Shown here one piece after another: positions 1 to 5,921 of a stretch of 7,576 bases of DNA (position 1 is its first letter; each line of letters begins with the position of its first letter). The position numbers were made by a program, and so were the translations under genes. The stretch is from Candidatus Latescibacterota bacterium (GTDB lineage: Bacteria > Latescibacterota > UBA2968 > UBA8231): positions 8,575 to 16,150 of the forward strand of contig JAGWBY010000048.1 of the NCBI GenBank assembly GCA_021295675.1, written 5' to 3'. The notes below the pieces were generated by a model. It worked only from the letters and a program-made list of their open reading frames with translations, ran no database searches and was not told the DNA's origin.

Positions 1-1
1 G

Positions 2-451
2 CTCAAAGTCAAGAACTATCAGTACCCGAAACTCCTGATCGATCCGGCAAAGAGCACCATCATCAGCGATAGCGGCCGCTACTATCCAGCGCTGAGCCAG
101 ACCGATATGGAAGAATACTACCGCAAGTACATCACCGGTTATGTCGGTCAACTCTACACCACTTTTCAGGGTCGGAAGGATCTGCTGAGCAGAACGCTAT
201 ATCCTGGCGGGGTGGTCTTCAGCGGGCAGGAGGTCGAAGGCTTCATTGCCTTTACGGACCTCCACCCAGAGGTACGCAAAGTGCGCCTGCGCCTCGGCGA
301 TATAGCCCTGCGTTTCAACTTCCGCGATGAGCCGATCGAAACGATCGACATCGAGTACGCCTTTGACCGCGAGATTGGCTATTACTACCCCCGCGAACTG
401 AGGTCCATGCGTGCAGGGGAAATATCTTGGTCTATTCTAAGCGAGGTGAAT
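2..451 (+). CDS. C-terminal part of an unrecognised protein, open to the left edge and in frame with the next gene
   Basis: The frame is open from the left edge for 150 codons and I do not recognise the family. The visible part begins LKVKNYQYPKLLIDPAK and includes an aromatic-rich stretch with several Tyr pairs. It then has alternating hydrophobic and charged segments (for example FSGQEVEGFIAF and DIALRFNFRDEPIETIDIEY) that look like beta strands of a sandwich domain. No membrane segment is visible and the true start lies outside the window. There is no stop codon before the aldo/keto reductase at 452. The nearest stops in the other two frames are a TAA at 438-440 and a TGA at 478-480, so either a genuine fusion or loss of the natural stop by mutation or sequencing error is possible. 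The codon pattern and protein-like composition make real coding likely. The function is unknown. Confidence 0.6.
443..448 (+). promoter_or_regulatory. Shine-Dalgarno-like site before the aldo/keto reductase
   Basis: GAGGTG lies just upstream of ATG 452, with 5 nt between its GAGG core and the start codon. It supports independent translation of the reductase from 452 even though the upstream frame is open. It is one reason for choosing 452 over the in-frame ATGs at 107 or 407. Confidence 0.5.
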
Positions 452-1378
452 ATGCACTACCGAAGATTGGGAAGGACTGAACTAAAGGTATCCGAAGTCG
501 GCTATGGCACCAATATGCTGGGCCGGCCGGAACTGACCGAGTCCGAGCACATCGCCATGGTGCATCGGGCCATGGAACTGGGTATCAATTGCGTCGATAC
601 AGCGGATGTGTACCAGGGAGGGCAGAGTGAGGTCATGCTGGGAAAGGCGCTGAAGGGACGCCGCGACCGAATGATTCTGGCCACCAAGGTCGGCAGCATC
701 ATCCCCCGAGAGGGACGAGATATTTCTCCCGGGCATATTAAAGAGGCTGTAGAGGCGAGTTTGCGTCGGCTGCAGACGGATTATATCGATGTGTACCAAC
801 TGCACAGTCCACAGCTACATCACCTGCAGGAGAACAGTTGGCTGGAGACCATGCAGAGCCTGAAGGAACAGGGCAAGATTCGCTACTGGGGGGCCAGTGT
901 CAACCACATCGACGCCGGTGTCTGGCTGCTGGAACAGGATCTGATCGACTCGCTGCAGCCCACCTTCCACATGCTCTACCACGATATGGCGGACACCATG
1001 TTCGGGCTGGCGACCGAGCGGGATGTGGGCGTCGTGGTCAAACAGGGGCTGGCCCGGGGCTTGTTGAGCGGCAAGTATGCGGCCGATCACGCCTTCACGG
1101 GAAGTGGATGGCACGAACAAGGGGCGGTGGTGGCCCACCAGATTATTTTGCAGAAAGTGGAAAAACTTCGGTTTCTCGAGCGGGCGGGGCGCAGCCTAGC
1201 CCAAGCCGCCCTCCAGTACCTCCTCAGTTATCCAGTGGTGTCCACCATCATCGCCGGGGCCAAGCGCGTGGAGCAGTTGGAAATGAACGCCGGGGCGTCC
1301 AATGGAATGGGACTGACGGGGGAGGAACTGGAACGGGTGAAGACCATTTTAGGACGGGACGGCGTTCAGACTTGGTGA
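452..1378 (+). CDS. Aldo/keto reductase
   Basis: This 308-residue protein is a complete (alpha/beta)8-barrel aldo/keto reductase, a cytosolic NADPH-dependent enzyme that interconverts carbonyls and alcohols. The N-terminus MHYRRLGRTELKVSEVGYGT is the typical beta-hairpin start of the YajO/Tas-like branch. The catalytic tetrad is visible: Asp49 and Tyr54 in VDTADVY, Lys79 in LATKVG and His118 in YQLHS. The C-terminal part has IIAGAKRVEQLEMN, which matches the cofactor-phosphate binding segment (compare IPGxxxxEQxxEN). Length is normal for the family. The start at 452 is chosen by family N-terminus and the GAGGTG upstream. The open frame continues upstream into an unrelated domain. The gene ends 18 nt from the convergent lipoprotein gene and no clear terminator hairpin lies between them. 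The substrate cannot be inferred from the sequence or its neighbours. Confidence 0.93.
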   Translation: MHYRRLGRTELKVSEVGYGTNMLGRPELTESEHIAMVHRAMELGINCVDTADVYQGGQSEVMLGKALKGRRDRMILATKVGSIIPREGRDISPGHIKEAVEASLRRLQTDYIDVYQLHSPQLHHLQENSWLETMQSLKEQGKIRYWGASVNHIDAGVWLLEQDLIDSLQPTFHMLYHDMADTMFGLATERDVGVVVKQGLARGLLSGKYAADHAFTGSGWHEQGAVVAHQIILQKVEKLRFLERAGRSLAQAALQYLLSYPVVSTIIAGAKRVEQLEMNAGASNGMGLTGEELERVKTILGRDGVQTW

Positions 1379-1396
1379 CGCTGACTTCCAAGCTCT

Positions 1397-3604
1397 TCAG
1401 GGATGGTGATCGCGCCCCGCTCGTGCGTCATGGGCATCAGTGGGCGACAAGTCAAAGGATTGCAGTTCGATGGGAGTTGGAACCGGATCCCCTTCGCGGA
1501 TTTTATAGACCCGATCCATGACTAGGTCGGTGAAAAGTTGCGTCTCACCAGAAGCCGGCCAGGTGACTGCGACTGACTCGATGGTCGTCGCTTGGCCCAG
1601 ACCAATTTCCTGCTGTAAGCTCGAACCGCCAAAACTGGCCCCGGCCGTCACCGTAGCGTAGATGTCGCGACGGCCGCTTGCGGTGTGCAGGCCGACTCGG
1701 ATGCGGGCCCCAATGGCGGCGCGGTTGGAATGCACACCTTGCAACTGGAGGGTGAGCCAGTGGTTGCCGTGTCCGGGATTCTCAAAGAAAACATTGTGGG
1801 ACAGATCTCCGGTATAGGAGCCTCCTATGACCGCGTAGATGTCTTGGTCGCCGTCGTTGTCGAGATCGCCAAAGGACACGCCGTGGCCTTTCTGCAGGTG
1901 CCCGAATCCGCCCGAGGTGGTGACGTCCTGAAACCGTTGCCCCTCGGCGTTGCGGAACATGCGATTGGGCATGACCGAGCGGAACGAAGGCGAACCCGTA
2001 CCCGCGTAAAAGTCGGGCCAGCCGTCGTTGTCGAGGTCGCCGAAATTGCACCCCATAGTGTAGAGCACCTTGTCGAGCCCGACTTGGAAGGTCACATCGG
2101 CGAAAGTGCCGTCGCCTTGGTTGCGGTACAGGCGAGGGAACTCGGCATCGTGGGGCAGACCGAGGTATTCGGCCGCTAGATCACCGGCATTGGCGTGATA
2201 CCCGGAGACGAATAGGTCGAGCCAGCCATCGTTGTCGTAGTCCCAAAACCAGGTCGGAAAGCTCCAGACGGGCTCGGCCACTCCGGCTTGGGCGGTGGCG
2301 TCGGCAAAGGTCCACTGGCCAGATGTATCTTCGCCCTCGTTCCTGAAGAGGAGATTGGGAGCGGTGAGCCGCGAAATGTACAGATCGAGCTGGCCGTCGT
2401 TGTCGTAGTCGCCCCAGACGACGCCCTTGACGTAGCCCGAGACCGCGACGCCCGCTTCTGCCGCCACATCGGCGAACGTGCCGTCGCCCTGGTTGTGAAA
2501 GAGCTGGCAGGGGTGGATGTTATGGCGAAAAGATTCGTTGCCAATGTACAGATCGATCCAGCCGTCGTTGTCGTAGTCACCCCAAGCAGCCGTCTGAGTG
2601 GGATGGAAGGAGAGCAAGCCGACCTCTGCGGTGACATCGTCAAAAAAGCTGTCGCCGTAGTTGTGCAGCAGCGAATTGGGGTGCCGGCCGTCTTCTTCCC
2701 ACCAAGCTCCGCGCAAGACGAGCACATCGGCAAAGCCGTTGTTGTCATAGTCGGCGTGGACGATTTGCAGCCCGCCGACTACACCGTTCAAGCCGGCCTC
2801 TGCGGTTGCATCGTCAAAGGTGCCGTCGCCCCGGTTGCGAAAGTAGCGGAGTTGATCGCGGAGACCCCAGGATGAGGCCATGATATCCAGATCGCCGTCG
2901 CTGTCAAAGTCCTCGGCAATACTGCCTCCCGCCAGAGACACCACGTCTAGTCCTAGGTGCGGGGCGACATCGCCAAAGCGCCCGATGTCGCTATCGGAGA
3001 CAAAGGCCGTTGGCGGAATGAGCCATTGCGCCGGCACGGAGTCGGGATATTCGCCCAGGACCATGTACGCGATGTTGAGGAGCCAGCGGGCTGTCATTTC
3101 GCCGGGGTCGTCCTGTAGGATGGCGGTGAATTCTCCAAGTGCGGCCCGCGCTCCCCCCTGATTGTCGTGTACTCCGGCTTGGCTGATGGGAAAGAGACAC
3201 GATTCGCTCGTGTGCTGTTGGAGGCAGTTGTCTTGTTCACCTAAACGGAGATAGGCTAGGGCGAGGAGTTTGTGGACGCTGGGTTTGGTCTTGGTCGCAC
3301 CGAGTTGTTGTTTTAGGCTCAGGAAGCGGTCGATGGCCTCTTGGCTTTGGCCGGCGCGCAGGAATTCGCGCGCTAGATGCACCTGTAGGCGCAATCTGTC
3401 AACCGGATCGGCGGGCAGGTCGAGTTGGCGCAAGTACTCGACTCTTGCATCATTGATGTAGGTGTTTGTGGCGGGATTGAGATTGCGGGCGATTTCTTCG
3501 AGGCGGGCGGCCATGCGCTTTGTGCCGGGCCCCTGCTTGCAGGACGCCAAGACTATAGAAGCGGCAACAGTGCAGAGGCGTACTTTCACTGGGTGTACAT
3601 TCAT
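1397..3604 (-). CDS. TPR / FG-GAP(VCBS) / ASPIC-UnbV lipoprotein (CRTAC1-type)
   Basis: This 735-residue protein is probably an exported lipoprotein. The N-terminus has basic residues, a hydrophobic stretch and a lipobox Leu19-Ala20-Ser21-Cys22. Residues about 35-200 are helical and TPR-like (for example LAREFLRAGQSQEAIDRFL and WLLNIAYMVLGEYPD) and contain a Cys/His-rich stretch: Cys127, His131, Cys136, His146. Residues about 206-610 hold seven Asp-rich calcium-loop motifs of the D-x-D-x-D-G type, beginning near residues 232, 285, 343, 399, 455, 523 and 580. They are linked by LFRNxGDGTFxDVT-like segments, which suggests a seven-bladed beta-propeller. Residues about 626-703 match ASPIC/UnbV (SNRAAIGARIRV, VAVTWPASG). 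ATG 3604 is chosen because it gives the signal peptide. The frame stays open to 3826, but only antisense to the neighbouring gene. No Shine-Dalgarno site is visible, and a promoter at 3611-3639 would give a leaderless transcript. The role is unknown, perhaps surface binding or adhesion. Confidence 0.9.
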   Translation of the reverse strand: MNVHPVKVRLCTVAASIVLASCKQGPGTKRMAARLEEIARNLNPATNTYINDARVEYLRQLDLPADPVDRLRLQVHLAREFLRAGQSQEAIDRFLSLKQQLGATKTKPSVHKLLALAYLRLGEQDNCLQQHTSESCLFPISQAGVHDNQGGARAALGEFTAILQDDPGEMTARWLLNIAYMVLGEYPDSVPAQWLIPPTAFVSDSDIGRFGDVAPHLGLDVVSLAGGSIAEDFDSDGDLDIMASSWGLRDQLRYFRNRGDGTFDDATAEAGLNGVVGGLQIVHADYDNNGFADVLVLRGAWWEEDGRHPNSLLHNYGDSFFDDVTAEVGLLSFHPTQTAAWGDYDNDGWIDLYIGNESFRHNIHPCQLFHNQGDGTFADVAAEAGVAVSGYVKGVVWGDYDNDGQLDLYISRLTAPNLLFRNEGEDTSGQWTFADATAQAGVAEPVWSFPTWFWDYDNDGWLDLFVSGYHANAGDLAAEYLGLPHDAEFPRLYRNQGDGTFADVTFQVGLDKVLYTMGCNFGDLDNDGWPDFYAGTGSPSFRSVMPNRMFRNAEGQRFQDVTTSGGFGHLQKGHGVSFGDLDNDGDQDIYAVIGGSYTGDLSHNVFFENPGHGNHWLTLQLQGVHSNRAAIGARIRVGLHTASGRRDIYATVTAGASFGGSSLQQEIGLGQATTIESVAVTWPASGETQLFTDLVMDRVYKIREGDPVPTPIELQSFDLSPTDAHDARAGRDHHP
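2393..2413 (-). repeat. Inverted copy of the calcium-loop coding repeat
   Basis: This 21-nt stretch encodes GDYDNDG on the minus strand. Its reverse complement matches 6367-6387 and 6958-6978 of the second FG-GAP gene at 20 of 21 positions each. Near copies also occur within this gene around 1849, 2019, 2224 and 2563. It arises from the repeated protein motif and is not a mobile-element end. Confidence 0.7.
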
Positions 3605-3610
3605 TGCTGA

Positions 3611-3639
3611 GATATAGATGCTCGCTTTTCGCCTGTCAA
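3611..3639 (-). promoter_or_regulatory. Predicted sigma70-type promoter for the TPR/FG-GAP lipoprotein gene
   Basis: Read on the minus strand there is a perfect -35 box TTGACA (plus positions 3639-3634), a 17-nt spacer, and a -10 box TATATC (3616-3611; 4 of 6 matches to TATAAT). The usual 6-7 nt from the -10 box to the start point puts the transcript start at 3605-3604, on the A of the lipoprotein ATG. The whole element overlaps the first codons of the divergent FGE-like gene. This is pattern matching only, and the sigma specificity of the host is unknown. Confidence 0.5.
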
Positions 3640-4490
3640 GAAGAGTGATTGGCCTCTTGGTCCTGTCGATTTTGGGCGCACTGGCTGGAGCGTTATATTT
3701 TTTTTCGCCCAGAGTGATCGGATACATCCAAGAGGTGAGGAGGCCCACGGGCCAAGCCATCGCCGTGGAACTACCCGGTGGTGCGACCATGGCTATGGTG
3801 TGGATCGGCCGGGGTAGTTTCCTCATGGGCTCGCCCGCCGACGAACCCGGACGGGATCAGAACGAAGGACCGCAGCACCGAGTTACTATCAGCCGGGGCT
3901 TCTACATCGGGAAATACGAGATCACGCAGGCTCAGTGGGTCAGCGTCATGCACTCACGACCGTGGGCAGGGAAGAGCCATGTCGAGGAAAATCCGCACCA
4001 TCCGGCCGTGTACATCTCGTGGGAAGATGTGTGGGAATTCACGCGTCGTCTCAACCGGATGGCCGGAGCGGAAGTGTACCGCCTCCCCACGGCTGCGGAG
4101 TGGGAGTACGCCTGCCGCGCCGGCACCGCGACGCCGTGGTCCTTTGGAGAGGACGATAGCGCTTTGCAAAAGCACGCTTGGTACGCGGACAATACTTGGG
4201 CAGCGGGCGAGCGCTACGGCCACGCCGTGGGCACCAAGCTTTCCAACCCATGGGGCCTGCACGACATGCACGGGAATGTGTGGGAATGGGTCCAGGACTG
4301 GTATTCGAACGAGCCCTACAGCAACGAGCCCGAGGTTGATCCCAAGGGGCCGGCCAAGGGGTTTTTGCGCGTCGGTCGCGGCGGGGCCTTTGGCAATTAC
4401 GGTCACGTTCTGCGGTCGGCCAATCGCTCGGGAGGTGACCCGACCAGCCGCAATGCCGGTACCGGAGCCCGATTGGTGCGCCAAGAGTAG
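3618..4490 (+). CDS. Membrane-anchored SUMF1/FGE-like protein (formylglycine-generating enzyme family fold)
   Basis: This 290-residue protein starts with a basic N-terminus and one hydrophobic segment (residues about 10-29), probably an uncleaved anchor that places the rest outside the inner membrane. Residues about 55-288 form an FGE-sulfatase/SUMF1 domain. Typical motifs are FLMGSPADEPGRDQNEGPQH (68-87), YRLPTAAEWEYACRAGT (154-170), NPWGLHDMHGNVWEWVQDWY (210-229), RVGRGGAF (251-258) and the terminal ARLVR (284-288). True aerobic FGEs use a pair of cysteines in the C-terminal part. Here the only cysteine is Cys166, and the region after RGGAF has none, so sulfatase activation is unlikely. The EgtB-type iron-binding His pattern is not evident either. 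The start codon lies 13 nt from the divergent lipoprotein start and only a weak GAG precedes it. It is the first gene of a rightward set with the transporter and second FG-GAP gene. A binding or structural role is possible. Confidence 0.9.
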   Translation: MLAFRLSRRVIGLLVLSILGALAGALYFFSPRVIGYIQEVRRPTGQAIAVELPGGATMAMVWIGRGSFLMGSPADEPGRDQNEGPQHRVTISRGFYIGKYEITQAQWVSVMHSRPWAGKSHVEENPHHPAVYISWEDVWEFTRRLNRMAGAEVYRLPTAAEWEYACRAGTATPWSFGEDDSALQKHAWYADNTWAAGERYGHAVGTKLSNPWGLHDMHGNVWEWVQDWYSNEPYSNEPEVDPKGPAKGFLRVGRGGAFGNYGHVLRSANRSGGDPTSRNAGTGARLVRQE

Positions 4491-4521
4491 TCCTAGGCTA
4501 TAGGGGAGGACATACCGCTTC

Positions 4522-4547
4522 TCGCTCCCTTGTGGGTCACAGAGCGA
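4522..4547 (+). promoter_or_regulatory. Hairpin in the gap between the FGE-like and transporter genes
   Basis: The 86-nt gap contains a perfect 6-bp stem, TCGCTC (4522-4527) with GAGCGA (4542-4547). Inside it is a second 4-bp stem, TGTG (4531-4534) with CACA (4538-4541), closed by a GGT loop, with a one-sided 3-nt bulge (4528-4530). Only a short weak T stretch follows (4549-4551), so a strong intrinsic terminator is unlikely. It could be an attenuator, an mRNA processing or stability element, or a protein-binding site. A GGGGAGGA stretch at 4503-4510 resembles a Shine-Dalgarno site but has no start codon at a usable distance. Confidence 0.35.
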
Positions 4548-4564
4548 ATTTCCTCATAGAGTCC

Positions 4565-4570
4565 AAGGTG
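4565..4570 (+). promoter_or_regulatory. Shine-Dalgarno site of the Nramp-like transporter
   Basis: AAGGTG lies 6 nt before ATG 4577. It favours this start over the in-frame GTG at 4532, whose extra 15 residues would be partly encoded by the upstream hairpin and show no family similarity. Confidence 0.55.
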
Positions 4571-4576
4571 AATCCG

Positions 4577-5887
4577 ATGGACAAATCACCCTCCGCAGAA
4601 ACCACTGGCGCACCGGCCCCACAGGTGCCTCGGACTTTTTTTCAGTACCTGCGCTCTTTTGGGCCGGGCATAGTCATCGCCATGACCTGGATGGGTGCCG
4701 GCGACGTGGTCGAGTCGGCCGTGGCCGGTGGCAACTACGGGTACGCGCTGATGTGGGTTTTGGCGCTGGCGCTGGTAGTGCGCTTCCTGTTCGTATCTCT
4801 GATCGCCAAGTACCAGTTGTGCAACCAACGGGGCGAGGGAGTCTTGGATGGGCTGGGCCGTCTGCATCCTTGGTATCCTCCCTTCCTGGCGCTGATGGGT
4901 TTCGTCATCGGACATATCCAGGGCGCGTATCTCATTGTGGGGATTGGCGAAATCTCGGTCAATGTGACGGGCATCGGGTACGTCTGGCTGTGGGGGCTGT
5001 TCTGGAATCTGGTGACGCTGGTCATTGTTTTCCGCCCGGAGTACGGCCGCCTCGAGTTGCTCTTCAAGGTCCTGCTGGGCTTGCTCTCGGTCTCCTTCCT
5101 CGGCGCAGCCCTGTGGGTCGGTCCTTCTCCGACTAAGATCCTGCAAGGCGTCTTTGCTTTCGACCTGCCCGGACAGGTGGGCCCCTTTGGTTCGCTGCTA
5201 GTAGCCATCGGGCTGATCGGGACCATCGGCGGATCGCTAGCCAATCTGGTTTACCCTTACTTCCTAGAACAAAAGGGCTGGATCGGGCCCGCGTTCCGCC
5301 GCGTGCAGTTCTACGATCTCCTGCTGGGAATCGTCGTTCTTATCATCCTCGACTTGGCGATCTGGACTCTGGGTGCCGAAGTGCTTCACCCACGCGGTTT
5401 GACCATCGCAGAGATGGACGATCTGCCCCGACTGCTGAGCACGATCCTCGGAGAGGGCGGCCGTTTGTTGTTCTATCTGGGACTCTTTGCCGTCCTGTAC
5501 ACGGGCCTAGTGGGGCAGGCCCTTGGTTTTGGTGCCCTGTGCTCCCACGGGTACCAGCGCTGGCGGGCTGGCCCAGAAGTCAAGTTGCAGGCTTACCAAG
5601 CGCATCCGAGCTACCGGTGGGTCGTAGTCTGGTGTCTGATTTCCCCGGTCGTCTGGACTGCGCCCGGTATGCCGGGATTTGTCGTCATGACCGTCTTCGT
5701 CGCTAGTGCCTCAGTGGTATTGATCCCCCTGCTCGTGGGCGGCTTGTGGTGGATTACCGCCAAGGCGGATTACATCGGCGCAGAGTACAAGAATCGCCTG
5801 TGGGAGAACGCACTCATGGGCGTGTTGTTTGCCTTGGGACTGTGGGGAGCCTACGGTTCGGTAAAGTCGATCGCAGAGTCGTTTTGA
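4577..5887 (+). CDS. Nramp-superfamily transporter with replaced metal-site motifs
   Basis: This 436-residue integral membrane protein has about 11 hydrophobic segments: near residues 29-52, 56-76, 100-126, 135-152, 160-181, 206-230, 244-270, 297-322, 347-362, 366-393 and 409-430. The number and spacing fit the Nramp (SLC11/MntH) LeuT-type fold. Segment 1, FGPGIVIAMTWMGAGD followed by AGGNYGYALMW, lines up well with the Nramp signature GPxxxxxxxxIDPGN...AGxxxGYxLLW. The metal-site DPGN becomes Ala41-Gly42-Asp43 preceded by Gly40. In segment 6 (GLIGTIGGSLANLVYPYFLEQ from residue 212) the usual MPH is missing. From memory, a GAGD-bearing subgroup annotated as Nramp exists in several bacterial phyla. 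Substrate and coupling ion are therefore open, and manganese or iron transport should not be assumed. It sits 86 nt after the FGE-like gene and 34 nt before the second FG-GAP gene, probably in one transcript. Confidence 0.85.
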   Translation: MDKSPSAETTGAPAPQVPRTFFQYLRSFGPGIVIAMTWMGAGDVVESAVAGGNYGYALMWVLALALVVRFLFVSLIAKYQLCNQRGEGVLDGLGRLHPWYPPFLALMGFVIGHIQGAYLIVGIGEISVNVTGIGYVWLWGLFWNLVTLVIVFRPEYGRLELLFKVLLGLLSVSFLGAALWVGPSPTKILQGVFAFDLPGQVGPFGSLLVAIGLIGTIGGSLANLVYPYFLEQKGWIGPAFRRVQFYDLLLGIVVLIILDLAIWTLGAEVLHPRGLTIAEMDDLPRLLSTILGEGGRLLFYLGLFAVLYTGLVGQALGFGALCSHGYQRWRAGPEVKLQAYQAHPSYRWVVVWCLISPVVWTAPGMPGFVVMTVFVASASVVLIPLLVGGLWWITAKADYIGAEYKNRLWENALMGVLFALGLWGAYGSVKSIAESF

Positions 5888-5921
5888 TGCTTGGGCGATG
5901 AGCGGAAACGCGGCGACCACT

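Noticed and set aside
1379..1396. Bidirectional terminator between the convergent reductase and lipoprotein genes
   Set aside because: The 18-nt gap shows no inverted repeat or T run, so no terminator can be supported.
838..1521. 227-codon plus-strand frame overlapping the aldo/keto reductase end
   Set aside because: It is an out-of-frame shadow of the reductase, with Gly/Arg/Pro-rich translation and no motifs, and it runs into the convergent gene.
1685..2875. Plus-strand frames at 1685-2179 and 2288-2875
   Set aside because: They are antisense to the FG-GAP repeats and their Val-rich repetitive translations mirror the GTCGTTGTCGTAGTC reverse complement of the motif.
3605..3826. 74-residue N-terminal extension of the TPR/FG-GAP lipoprotein (start at 3826)
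   Set aside because: It would be entirely antisense to the FGE-like gene, and a typical lipoprotein signal begins at ATG 3604.
4532..4576. GTG 4532 as the transporter start
   Set aside because: The extra 15 residues show no family similarity and overlap the hairpin. ATG 4577 has AAGGTG at good spacing.
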